The notes under the pieces are model-generated. The model searched no databases. It saw nothing but the letters and a program-made list of their open reading frames with translations, and was not told the DNA's origin. A DNA stretch of 64,000 bases. Origin: Pseudomonas fluorescens. Lineage in GTDB: Bacteria > Pseudomonadota > Gammaproteobacteria > Pseudomonadales > Pseudomonadaceae. This document shows, piece after piece, positions 38,662 through 46,847 of the stretch; within the stretch, counting starts at the first letter, position 1, and each line of letters starts with the position of its first letter. The DNA is taken from the NCBI RefSeq assembly GCF_902498185.1, contig NZ_CABVIX010000014.1, positions 1-64,000 of the forward strand. The letters run 5' to 3'. The position numbers and the translations under genes were made by a program.

Positions 38662-38723
38662 AAGGTTGGGAGCCTGCCCTGCCCTTGCGGAAAACCGCTC
38701 GGGAAGAACAGACAGCCAACCTT
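38662..38723 (-). promoter_or_regulatory. pnp leader hairpin, candidate RNase III/PNPase autoregulatory site
   Basis: The ends AAGGTTGG (38662-38669) and CCAACCTT (38716-38723) pair perfectly. Inside, CTGTCTGTTCTTCCC can partly pair with GGGCAGGGCAGGC and a GCGG/CCGC tip closes the loop. A second stem, GGCGTGCT(38736)/AGCACGCC(38789) with CACCA/TGGTG, lies nearer rpsO. Neither has a T tract, so processing rather than termination is suggested, by analogy to E. coli rpsO-pnp. Confidence 0.6.
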
Positions 38724-38814
38724 CTAGATACGCGCGGCGTGCTCACCAATGCGGGGGCCAGAAGCTCCGCCTGGTGACTGCAGCACGCCGTGCACACCAC
38801 TGGCCAGGCCGCTA

Positions 38815-39084
38815 TTAGCGACGCAGGCCCAGACGACCGATCAGGGCGCTGTAACGGGTGGTGTCTTTACCTTTCAGGTAGTCCAGCAGCTTGCGACGCT
38901 GGTTTACCATGCGGATCAGACCACGACGGGAGTGGTGGTCTTTGCCGTTGGCCTTGAAGTGGCCTTGCAGCTTGTTGATGTTGGCGGTCAGCAGAGCAAC
39001 CTGCACTTCCGGGCTACCGGTGTCGCCGGCGGCTTGCTGATAATCGGCAACGATCTGGGCTTTGTCTTCAACGCTGAGGGCCAT
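38815..39084 (-). CDS. rpsO: 30S ribosomal protein S15
   Basis: The 89-residue primary binder of 16S rRNA helices 20-22. The sequence MALSVEDKAQIVADYQQAAG and the conserved KDHHSRRGLIRMVNQRRKLLDYLK are diagnostic. CAGGAG precedes the ATG. A 149-base gap from truB holds two small hairpins (GGGATTTCATTCCC and CCCGCTCGCGGG), possible leader structure for S15 feedback as in E. coli; that link is inference. Confidence 0.98.
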   Translation of the reverse strand: MALSVEDKAQIVADYQQAAGDTGSPEVQVALLTANINKLQGHFKANGKDHHSRRGLIRMVNQRRKLLDYLKGKDTTRYSALIGRLGLRR

Positions 39085-39233
39085 GAGGCATCTCCTGATA
39101 ACGGATCCCGCGAGCGGGGTCCAATAGGCCAGGGAATGAAATCCCTGTATTCATAAAAGAGGTCTGACCGTGCCTACTGACAGCCATCCTCGGATCCGCA
39201 AGCGTTGGTCTGAACCTCGGCTCGCGGCTTCGA

Positions 39234-40151
39234 TCATTCCGATCGAATCAAGCGACGCGGCGCAATGCGCCCGTCTTCGCTCACTTCACCGATACCGATG
39301 AAGCGGCCATTGTGATCCTGTACCCGGACCATGCCGAACTTCGGCGCGTCCGGAGCGCGCACCGGTTGCCCATGCAGCCAGTAGAACGCACTGTGCTCGG
39401 AGAAGTGCAGCAGCGGCCAGTCCTGCAACCCGCTGTCGGAGGGCATCAGGAAGCGATCGATCGCTTCGTTTCCGCCTTCGGCATGTGCCTGCTCCAATTC
39501 TTCAAGGGTCACGGTCTGTGCCAGCTCGAAGGGACCCGCGTGGGTCCGGCGCAGCTCGGCGACATACGCGCCACAGCTCAACGCCTCACCGATATCCTCG
39601 ACCAGCGTGCGGATATAGGTGCCTTTGGTGCAACCCACCGAGAGGCGCGCACGGGTGCCTTCGCACTCGAGCAGCTCCAAGCGGTTAATAGTAACAGAAC
39701 GCGCCTCGCGCTCCACTACCTCTCCTGCACGCGCCAACTTGTACAACGGCTGGCCATCGCGCTTGAGAGCGGAGTACATCGGCGGTATCTGACTGATTTC
39801 CCCACGAAAACGCGGCAACACCGCCTCGAGGTCATCACGACCAGCGGTCACCTCGCGAGTCTTCAGAACTTCGCCCTCGGCATCACCCGTGGTGGTCGTC
39901 TGCCCCATCTGCATGACCGTCTCGTAGCCCTTGTCGGAATCGAGCAGGTACTGGGAGAACTTGGTTGCCTCGCCGAAGCACAACGGCAGGACACCGGTCG
40001 CCAGGGGATCGAGACTGCCGGTGTGCCCCGCCTTCTCGGCGTTGAGCAACCAGCGGACCTTCTGCAGCGCCGCATTGGACGTGAAGCCCAGCGGCTTGTC
40101 GAGCAGGATGATGCCACTGACGTTGCGGCGGATACGTTTGACCTGGGCCAC
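39234..40151 (-). CDS. truB: tRNA pseudouridine(55) synthase
   Basis: Makes pseudouridine 55 in the T-loop of tRNAs. Of 305 residues, catalytic Asp48 lies in GHTGSLDPLATGVLPLCFG; KPLGFTSN precedes it and a PUA-like domain ends the protein. It starts three bases after the rbfA stop within the infB operon. Confidence 0.97.
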   Translation of the reverse strand: MAQVKRIRRNVSGIILLDKPLGFTSNAALQKVRWLLNAEKAGHTGSLDPLATGVLPLCFGEATKFSQYLLDSDKGYETVMQMGQTTTTGDAEGEVLKTREVTAGRDDLEAVLPRFRGEISQIPPMYSALKRDGQPLYKLARAGEVVEREARSVTINRLELLECEGTRARLSVGCTKGTYIRTLVEDIGEALSCGAYVAELRRTHAGPFELAQTVTLEELEQAHAEGGNEAIDRFLMPSDSGLQDWPLLHFSEHSAFYWLHGQPVRAPDAPKFGMVRVQDHNGRFIGIGEVSEDGRIAPRRLIRSE

Positions 40152-40154
40152 CTG

Positions 40155-40553
40155 TTACTCCTTGGTGTCCGGCTCGTCGGCACCGCTGTGCAGGCGGTCT
40201 TCGGCGACCGCACGCTCGATCAGCGCTGAAAGGTGTACGCCACGGCCGACGCTTTCGTCGAAGTGGAAGTGCAATTGCGGCACGCTGCGCAGCTGCATCG
40301 CGCGGCCCAGGTGCAGGCGCAGGAAGCTGGCGGCGCTGTTGAGCGCTTTGAGCGACTGCTTGACCGACTCGGCGTCATCCTGCCCCATGACAGTGATGTA
40401 GACCTTGGCATGGCCCAGGTCGCGACTGACGTCGACGGCGGTGATGGTCACCAGGCCGACGCGCGGGTCCTTGACTTCACGGCGGATCAGATCGGCCAGC
40501 TCGCGCTGCATCTGATCACCGATACGTTGGGTACGGCTGTATTCTTTTGCCAT
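40155..40553 (-). CDS. rbfA: 30S ribosome-binding factor A
   Basis: Late 30S maturation factor with a KH-like fold, 132 residues: RIGDQMQRELADLIRREVKDPRVG and LHFHFDESVGRG are family-conserved. It sits between infB and truB; a strong hairpin separates it from infB, so its supply may be tuned below that of IF2. The C-terminal tail is acidic. Confidence 0.97.
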   Translation of the reverse strand: MAKEYSRTQRIGDQMQRELADLIRREVKDPRVGLVTITAVDVSRDLGHAKVYITVMGQDDAESVKQSLKALNSAASFLRLHLGRAMQLRSVPQLHFHFDESVGRGVHLSALIERAVAEDRLHSGADEPDTKE

Positions 40554-40581
40554 TTTTGCTACCTGTAACTAGAGCGGCAAA

Positions 40582-40612
40582 CGCCCGGACAGGCGAAAAG
40601 CCTGACCGGGCG
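40582..40612 (-). terminator. Terminator-like hairpin between infB and rbfA
   Basis: CGCCCGGTCAGGC and GCCTGTCCGGGCG form a nearly perfect 13-bp stem around a TTTTC loop on the minus strand. Only TTTGCC follows, so termination would be partial. Within an operon this suggests attenuation or an RNA-processing and stability site. Confidence 0.55.
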
Positions 40613-40674
40613 CTACCATCAGAGACCTTGCCAGGCGCCTTGCGGCGACACTGGCTGGCTCCCACGCTCGACGC

Positions 40675-43194
40675 TTAGAGCGTACGAGCCACCTGGACTT
40701 TCTCGAAGACCTCGATCTTGTCGCCGACCTTGACGTCGTTGTAGCTCTTGACGCCAATACCGCACTCCATGCCGGCACGGACTTCGGCGGCATCGTCCTT
40801 GAAGCGACGCAGCGATTCCAGTTCGCCTTCGAAGATCACAACGTCATCGCGCAGTACACGGATCGGGCGGTTACGGTAGACCGTACCTTCCACGACCATG
40901 CAGCCCGCGACGGCGCCGAACTTCGGCGAGCGGAACACGTCACGCACTTCGGCGATACCCAGGATGTTCTCGCGAACATCGCTGCCGAGCATGCCGGTCA
41001 GGGCTTTCTTGACGTCTTCGATGATGTCGTAGATCACGTTGTAGTAACGCAGATCCAGACCTTCCTGCTCGACGATCTTGCGCGCACCGGCATCGGCACG
41101 GACGTTGAAGCCGAACAGTACCGCGTTGGACGCCAGGGCCAGGTTGGCATCGCTCTCGGTGATACCACCGACACCGCCGCCGACCACACGGACCTGCACT
41201 TCGTCGTTGCCCAGGCCGCCGAGCGAGCCTTGCAGCGCCTCGAGCGAGCCACGCACATCGGTCTTGAGGACGATGTTGAGGGTCTTCTTCTCTTCCTGAC
41301 CCATGGTCTCGAAGATGTTTTCCAGCTTGCCGGCGTGAGCACGGGCCAGCTTGACCTCGCGGAACTTGCCTTGACGGAACAGGGCGACTTCACGCGCCTT
41401 CTTCTCGTCGGCAACCACGCTCAGCTCGTCGCCAGCGTCCGGCGTGCCGTCCAGGCCGAGAATCTCGACCGGGATCGACGGGCCAGCTTCCTTCACAGGC
41501 TTGCCGTTCTCGTCCAGCATGGCGCGAACGCGGCCATAGTTGGAACCGCACAGGACCATGTCGCCCTGACGCAGCGTACCGTCCTGAACCAGGATGGTGG
41601 CAACCGGGCCACGGCCCTTGTCCAGGCGCGATTCGACCACCACACCACGGCCAGGCGCGGATGGAGTGGCCTTGAGCTCGAGGATCTCGGCCTGCAGCAG
41701 TACGGCTTCGAGCAGCTCGTCGACACCGGTACCCATCTTCGCCGAGACCTTGACGAATGGAGTGTCACCACCCCATTCCTCGGAGGTCACGCCTTCGACG
41801 GACAGCTCGTTGCGAATGCGATCGAGGTCGGCACCCGGCTTGTCGATCTTGTTGACCGCCACGACCAGTGGGACGCCAGCAGCCTTGGCATGCTGAACGG
41901 CTTCACGGGTTTGCGGCATCACGCCGTCGTCGGCAGCCACGACCAGGATGACGATATCGGTAGCCTTGGCACCACGGGCACGCATCTGGGTGAAAGCAGC
42001 GTGACCCGGGGTGTCGAGGAAGGTCACCATGCCACGGTCGGTTTCGACGTGGTAGGCACCGATGTGCTGGGTGATACCACCGGCTTCGCCGGCAGCTACC
42101 TTGGCGCGACGGATGTAGTCGAGCAGCGAGGTCTTGCCATGGTCAACGTGACCCATGACGGTAACCACCGGCGCACGGCCCGAAGTCTCGCCTTCGAATT
42201 TCAGCGATTCGGCCAGGGAATCTTCCAGGGCATTGTCGCTGACCAGGCTCACCTTGTGGCCCAGCTCTTCAGCGATCAGCTGCGCGGTTTCCTGGTCGAG
42301 TACCTGGTTGATGGTCACCGGAGTGCCCATCTTGAACATGAACTTGACGACTTCAGCGCCCTTGACCGACATCTGCTGTGCCAGCTCGGAAACGGTGATG
42401 GTCTCGCCGATGGACACGTCACGAATGACAGGACCGGTCGGGCTCTGGAAACCATGTTGGTTGCGCTTCTTCGGCTTGCCCTTGCCACGACCGCCGCGAC
42501 GGAAGCCATCGCTTTCCTCATCGGTGGTGCGAGGCGCGGCACGCGGAGTCGGCGCTTTCTCTTTTTCCTTGACCTTGACCGAGACGCGCGGCGCTTCGTT
42601 GCGGCGCTCACCGCGACGATCGTCGTCACGGGTGCGGTCGCCACGACGGGCATCGTCTTTCTTGCGGTCGGCAACCGGTGCGGCAGGATCTACCGGAGCT
42701 GCTGCCGCAGGAGCCGGTGCCGGCGCTGCTGCAGGAGCCGAAGCAGGCGCTGCTGGAGCGGCCGCAGGTGCCGAAGGCGCAGACTCGCGACGAGCCTGGG
42801 CTTCGATACGCTCACGCGATTCGGTGTTGGCTTTTTCGCGAGCGGCGTTTTCGGCCACACGGCGCTCTTCCTGATCGCGCTTCTGGTCGGCCTGGATTTC
42901 TTCCTGGCTGCGCTGAACGAATACTTTCTTCTTGCGTACTTCTACGCTGATGCTCTTGCTACCGGCGACACGCAGGGTGCTGGTGGTCTTGCGCTGCAAG
43001 GTGATCTTGCGCGGCTCTTCCACCTTTGCCTTGTGGCCACTTTTCAGATGGGCCAGCAAAGCCTGCTTTTCGTTGTCGGTCACTACCTGACCGGCGTCGG
43101 TGTGCGGCAGACCTGCCTCACGCATCTGCTGCAGCAGGCGCTCTACCGGTGCTTCGACCTCTTGGGCCAGTTCTTTCACCGTGACTTGCGTCAT
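40675..43194 (-). CDS. infB: Translation initiation factor IF-2
   Basis: GTPase that brings initiator tRNA to the 30S subunit. The 839 residues have an IF2 N-terminal domain (VTVKELAQEVEAPVERLLQQ) and a long linker rich in Ala, Pro, Arg, Glu and Asp (about 75-240). The G domain carries GHVDHGKT (about 348), DTPGH and NKID, followed by domains II to IV. The gene lies 27 bases after nusA. The encoded tRNA-fMet just upstream of rimP is its cargo. Confidence 0.97.
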   Translation of the reverse strand: MTQVTVKELAQEVEAPVERLLQQMREAGLPHTDAGQVVTDNEKQALLAHLKSGHKAKVEEPRKITLQRKTTSTLRVAGSKSISVEVRKKKVFVQRSQEEIQADQKRDQEERRVAENAAREKANTESRERIEAQARRESAPSAPAAAPAAPASAPAAAPAPAPAAAAPVDPAAPVADRKKDDARRGDRTRDDDRRGERRNEAPRVSVKVKEKEKAPTPRAAPRTTDEESDGFRRGGRGKGKPKKRNQHGFQSPTGPVIRDVSIGETITVSELAQQMSVKGAEVVKFMFKMGTPVTINQVLDQETAQLIAEELGHKVSLVSDNALEDSLAESLKFEGETSGRAPVVTVMGHVDHGKTSLLDYIRRAKVAAGEAGGITQHIGAYHVETDRGMVTFLDTPGHAAFTQMRARGAKATDIVILVVAADDGVMPQTREAVQHAKAAGVPLVVAVNKIDKPGADLDRIRNELSVEGVTSEEWGGDTPFVKVSAKMGTGVDELLEAVLLQAEILELKATPSAPGRGVVVESRLDKGRGPVATILVQDGTLRQGDMVLCGSNYGRVRAMLDENGKPVKEAGPSIPVEILGLDGTPDAGDELSVVADEKKAREVALFRQGKFREVKLARAHAGKLENIFETMGQEEKKTLNIVLKTDVRGSLEALQGSLGGLGNDEVQVRVVGGGVGGITESDANLALASNAVLFGFNVRADAGARKIVEQEGLDLRYYNVIYDIIEDVKKALTGMLGSDVRENILGIAEVRDVFRSPKFGAVAGCMVVEGTVYRNRPIRVLRDDVVIFEGELESLRRFKDDAAEVRAGMECGIGVKSYNDVKVGDKIEVFEKVQVARTL

Positions 43195-43221
43195 GCACTT
43201 CTCTCCTCAGGCCGCGCCTAA

Positions 43222-44703
43222 TTACTCGAACCAGTGGGCTCGGGCGGCCATGATCAACTTGCCGGCACGCTCTTGGTCGATGCCGTCGATGTCGAGCAGG
43301 TCGTCAATCGACTGCTCGGCCAGGTCTTCGCGGGTAACCACGCCGCGCACCGCCAGTTCCGCCGCCAGGTCCTTGTCCATGCCCTCAAGAGAGAGCAAGT
43401 CTTCGGCCGGATGAGCGTCTGCCAGTTTTTCCTCGGTAGCGATGGCTTTGGTCAACAGGCGGTCCTTGGCACGAGCACGGAGCTCATTGACGATATCCTC
43501 GTCAAAGCCATCGATGTTGAGCATTTCTTCCAACGGTACGTAGGCAATCTCTTCCAGGCTGGTGAAACCTTCGTCGACCAGCACCTGTGCCAGCTCTTCG
43601 TCGACTTCCAGCTCGTCGATGAAGTTGCGCAGGATGTCACCGGTCTCGGCCTGTTGCTTGGCCTGGATATCTTTCTCGGTCATCACGTTCAGGGTCCAGC
43701 CGGTAAGCTGGCTGGCCAGGCGAACGTTCTGACCACCACGGCCGATCGCCTGGGCAAGGTTGTCCTCACCTACGGCGATGTCCATGGCATGGGCATCTTC
43801 GTCAACGATGATCGCCGCGACTTCGGCCGGCGACATGGCGTTGATGACAAATTGTGCCGGGTTCTCGTCCCACAGGACGATATCCACGCGCTCACCGCCC
43901 AGCTCGCCGGATACGGCCTGGACGCGCGAACCGCGCATGCCGATGCAGGCACCTTGCGGGTCGATACGCTTGTCCTTGGAGCGGACAGCGATCTTGGCAC
44001 GCGAACCCGGATCACGGGACGCAGCCATGACTTCGATCAGGCCTTCGGCGATTTCTGGCACTTCGATGCGGAACAGCTCGATCAGCATCTGTGGCGCGGT
44101 ACGCGACAGGATCAGCTGCGGACCACGGTTCTCGGTGCGGATTTCCTTGAGCAGCGCACGCAAGCGCACGCCGACGCGGAAAGTCTCGCGGGCAATGATG
44201 TCTTCACGTGCCAGCAGCGCCTCGGCGTTGTTGCCCAGGTCGACGATGACGTTGTCGCGGGTGACCTTCTTGACGGTACCGGAGATGATCTCGCCAACGC
44301 GCTCGCGGTAGGCGTCGACCACCTGGGCGCGCTCGGCTTCACGGACCTTCTGGACGATGACCTGCTTGGCGGTCTGCGCGGCGATACGACCGAACTCGAT
44401 GGACTCGATCTTCTCTTCGATCACGTCACCGACCTTGGCCTCTGGATAAGTCTCCAGGATCTTGCTTGGCCAGGTTTCGATCGCCGGATCGTCGAGATCG
44501 TCTTCCGCGACGACCGTCCAGCGACGGAACGTCTCGTAGTTACCGGTGTGGCGGTTGATTTCCACACGCAGGTCGACTTCGTCTTCAAAACGTTTCTTGG
44601 TTGCAGTGGCCAAGGCCACTTCCAGCGCTTCGAAAATGACGCCGGGCGGTACACCCTTTTCGTTGGATACCGATTCAACAACCAGCAGTACTTCTTTGCT
44701 CAT
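43222..44703 (-). CDS. nusA: Transcription termination/antitermination factor NusA
   Basis: Binds RNA polymerase and RNA in pausing, termination and rRNA antitermination (compare the boxA site at the left edge). The 493 residues have an N-terminal polymerase-binding domain, S1, two KH domains (KRIDPQGACIGMRGSRVQAV and GEDNLAQAIGRGGQNVRLAS) and two C-terminal acidic repeats. The ATG at 44703 (MSKEVLLVVESV) is chosen over one seven residues earlier. Confidence 0.97.
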   Translation of the reverse strand: MSKEVLLVVESVSNEKGVPPGVIFEALEVALATATKKRFEDEVDLRVEINRHTGNYETFRRWTVVAEDDLDDPAIETWPSKILETYPEAKVGDVIEEKIESIEFGRIAAQTAKQVIVQKVREAERAQVVDAYRERVGEIISGTVKKVTRDNVIVDLGNNAEALLAREDIIARETFRVGVRLRALLKEIRTENRGPQLILSRTAPQMLIELFRIEVPEIAEGLIEVMAASRDPGSRAKIAVRSKDKRIDPQGACIGMRGSRVQAVSGELGGERVDIVLWDENPAQFVINAMSPAEVAAIIVDEDAHAMDIAVGEDNLAQAIGRGGQNVRLASQLTGWTLNVMTEKDIQAKQQAETGDILRNFIDELEVDEELAQVLVDEGFTSLEEIAYVPLEEMLNIDGFDEDIVNELRARAKDRLLTKAIATEEKLADAHPAEDLLSLEGMDKDLAAELAVRGVVTREDLAEQSIDDLLDIDGIDQERAGKLIMAARAHWFE

Positions 44704-44762
44704 CGTACGCCTCGCCTTGCGCAAGCCAGTGGCCCCGGAACATCCACCGGGCCAGGCACGTC

Positions 44763-45221
44763 TCAGTCAAAACTGGGAATAATATTGGCCTTGTCGATCG
44801 AGTCGATCGGCAGCAGGAACTCGTGATCGTCCACCTGGACGATGACATCCTGCTCCTCCACGCCGCGGAGAAGGCCCTGGAAGTTGCGACGACCCTCGAA
44901 GGGTGTGCGCAGCTTTATCTTCACTTGTTGGCCGGCATGCGAGGCAAACTGTTCGAGCGTGAACAGCGGGCGATCCATGCCAGGAGAGGACACTTCAAGG
45001 GTGTATTCGGAGCTGATCGGGTCTTCAACATCAAGGATGCCGCTTACCTGACGGCTGACCGCTTCGCAGTCTTCCACCAGGATGCCGTCTTCCTTGTCGA
45101 TATAGATACGCAGGACCGAATGCTTGCCCTGAGAGATGAATTCGATCCCCCAGCATTGATAGCCAAGACCCTCGACCACCGGGGCCAACAAGGCCTGCAA
45201 CTGTTCTAGCTTGCTCGACAC
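44763..45221 (-). CDS. rimP: Ribosome maturation factor RimP
   Basis: 30S assembly factor of 152 residues: LGYQCWGIEFISQGKHSVLRIYID and DVEDPISSEYTLEVSSPGMDRPLF are diagnostic. The GTG at 45221 has a strong GAGGGGG ribosome site a few bases upstream; the ATG at 45239 would place that site inside the gene. It opens the nusA-infB operon and lies just after the two terminator hairpins that follow tRNA-fMet. Confidence 0.95.
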   Translation of the reverse strand: MSSKLEQLQALLAPVVEGLGYQCWGIEFISQGKHSVLRIYIDKEDGILVEDCEAVSRQVSGILDVEDPISSEYTLEVSSPGMDRPLFTLEQFASHAGQQVKIKLRTPFEGRRNFQGLLRGVEEQDVIVQVDDHEFLLPIDSIDKANIIPSFD

Positions 45222-45248
45222 CTGAACCCCCTCGTGCATGCTGTGCAA

Positions 45249-45272
45249 ATAAAAAATGGGCGAAGCGCCCAT
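45249..45272 (-). terminator. Terminator in the rimP leader
   Basis: ATGGGCG, CTT loop, CGCCCAT on the minus strand, followed by TTTTTATTTG. It lies between tRNA-fMet and rimP, about 28 bases before the rimP start, so transcripts from the tRNA side must read through it to express rimP-nusA-infB. Confidence 0.8.
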
Positions 45273-45316
45273 CCCTGAAACGCCGTTGAATACCGGCGCT
45301 GAGAACTGATCAGCTA

Positions 45317-45340
45317 GCAAAAAGCCCCTGAAAAGGGGCT
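45317..45340 (-). terminator. Terminator directly after tRNA-fMet
   Basis: AGCCCC, a short loop and GGGGCT (stem with AGCCCCTTTTCAGGGGCT on the minus strand) followed by TTTTTGCTAG. It begins ten bases past the tRNA 3' end and is the first of two consecutive terminators before rimP. Confidence 0.8.
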
Positions 45341-45350
45341 CCGCCAAAAC

Positions 45351-45427
<77 letters not shown>

Positions 45428-45494
45428 TCATAGCTGGGGCGAAAGTATAAGACCGAACCCCTGAGAGGGTCAATCCGACCTCCACCTACACGAA

Positions 45495-45512
45495 AGCCCG
45501 CTAAAGCGGGCT
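45495..45512 (-). terminator. Hairpin between tRNA-Leu and tRNA-fMet
   Basis: AGCCCGC, a TTTA loop and GCGGGCT form a 7-bp stem on the minus strand, followed by TTTCG. The short T tract suggests a weak terminator or an RNA-processing signal between the two tRNAs. Confidence 0.55.
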
Positions 45513-45525
45513 CTCATGCTTTAAA

Positions 45526-45611
45526 TGGTACCGAGAAGGGGACTCGAACCCCTACACCCTATGGGCACAACCACCTCAAGGTTGCGTGTCTACCAATTCC
45601 ACCACCTCGGC
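45526..45611 (-). tRNA. tRNA-Leu (GAG)
   Basis: An 86-nt class II tRNA with encoded CCA and a long variable arm (GTGCCCATAGGGTGT region). The anticodon loop TTGAGGT, closed by CAACC/GGTTG, gives anticodon GAG, reading CUC and CUU. It lies 19 bases after the secG stop and is probably co-transcribed with it. Confidence 0.96.
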
Positions 45612-45630
45612 AATACTACATTTGAAACCT

Positions 45631-46023
45631 TTACTTCTGCTCTTGCGCCGGAGGAGGTACATCACCTGTAGTGGTGGTTTCACTCTTCTGTTGCTGAAGA
45701 ACCGGTACATCATCATTTACTGCCGGCTTTTGCTCTTGTACTTCAAGTACCGCTGGATCTGGCAAACCTGCTTGAGTCAGCTGTTTGGCCTGCTCCTTGG
45801 CGAAGTATCCTAACCCAAGTGCGGTCAAGAAGAAAGAGGCAGCTAGTATAGCAGTAAACTTACTCAGGAAGGTAGCAGAACCTTGGCTTCCGAACACAGT
45901 ATTTGAAGCACCTGCGCCGAAAGATGCACCTGCTTCCGCACCTTTACCCTGTTGCAGCAACACCAGCACGATAACACCGAGTGCGCCCAACAGATGAAGA
46001 ACAACTACGACTGTTTCCAGCAT
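45631..46023 (-). CDS. secG: Protein translocase subunit SecG
   Basis: Small subunit of the SecYEG channel, 130 residues with two membrane helices (VVVVLHLLGALGVIVLVLL and FTAILAASFFLTALGLGYF) around the conserved GKGAEAGASFGAGASNTVFG loop. The C-terminus is a Gln/Glu/Pro-rich soluble tail. It lies three bases after tpiA; the tpiA-secG-tRNA-Leu order is common in gammaproteobacteria. Confidence 0.96.
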   Translation of the reverse strand: MLETVVVVLHLLGALGVIVLVLLQQGKGAEAGASFGAGASNTVFGSQGSATFLSKFTAILAASFFLTALGLGYFAKEQAKQLTQAGLPDPAVLEVQEQKPAVNDDVPVLQQQKSETTTTGDVPPPAQEQK

Positions 46024-46026
46024 GGT

Positions 46027-46782
46027 TCAGTTTCCTGCGGCGCGACAAATTGCACCGAATTCGTCTGCGTTCAAGGAAGCTCCACCAATGAGCCCCCCAT
46101 CGATATCCGGCATGCCGAACAGCTCGACCGCATTGGCCGCCTTCACGCTGCCGCCGTATAGAAGCTGCACATTACGAGCAACTTCAGCATTCTTTGCCGC
46201 CAGCTGGGCCCGGATGGCTGCGTGCACATCCTGAGCCTGCTGGGGCGTGGCCGTGAGGCCGGTGCCGATGGCCCATACAGGCTCATAAGCAATTACCGCA
46301 TTGGCAAAAACATCAACACCGAAAGCTTCGATGATGCTGCTCAGCTGACGCCCGACAACTTCGAGCGTCTTGCCAGCCTCGCGCTCTTCAAGAGTTTCCC
46401 CTATGCAAAGCACCGGCTTCAAACCACTTGCCTGGGCGGCTGCAAACTTGCGATTGAGTACTTCGTCTGTTTCGCCAACGATCTGGCGACGCTCGGAGTG
46501 CCCTATCAACACCAACTTGCAACCCACTTCGGCCAGCTGGCTCGGCGCAATCTCGCCGGTCAGCGCGCCCTGTTCGGGCATTACAGCAGAATTCTGGCCA
46601 CCTACGGTAATTTCCTTGCCTTGCAATCCATCAATAACCTGATTGATGAACAAGGCCGGTGGAAATACCGCAACTTCTACACCGCTTGGGAGAGCAAGAT
46701 TACTCAAGCCCTGGATCAGCTCAGCGACGCTGGCGCGGGTACCGTGCATCTTCCAGTTACCAGCTACCATGGTGCGACGCAT
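46027..46782 (-). CDS. tpiA: Triosephosphate isomerase
   Basis: Interconverts dihydroxyacetone phosphate and glyceraldehyde-3-phosphate. The 251-residue barrel has the catalytic Lys11 (GNWKMHG), the histidine in IGHSERR (about 95) and the glutamate in AYEPVWAIGTG (about 168). It lies 65 bases after glmM and directly precedes secG. Confidence 0.98.
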   Translation of the reverse strand: MRRTMVAGNWKMHGTRASVAELIQGLSNLALPSGVEVAVFPPALFINQVIDGLQGKEITVGGQNSAVMPEQGALTGEIAPSQLAEVGCKLVLIGHSERRQIVGETDEVLNRKFAAAQASGLKPVLCIGETLEEREAGKTLEVVGRQLSSIIEAFGVDVFANAVIAYEPVWAIGTGLTATPQQAQDVHAAIRAQLAAKNAEVARNVQLLYGGSVKAANAVELFGMPDIDGGLIGGASLNADEFGAICRAAGN

Positions 46783-46847
46783 GCTTTACCTCGTCGGTCA
46801 AAGTGGGCGCAGATCTTACCCAACCCGCGCAGCGCTGGCAAGCGTAT

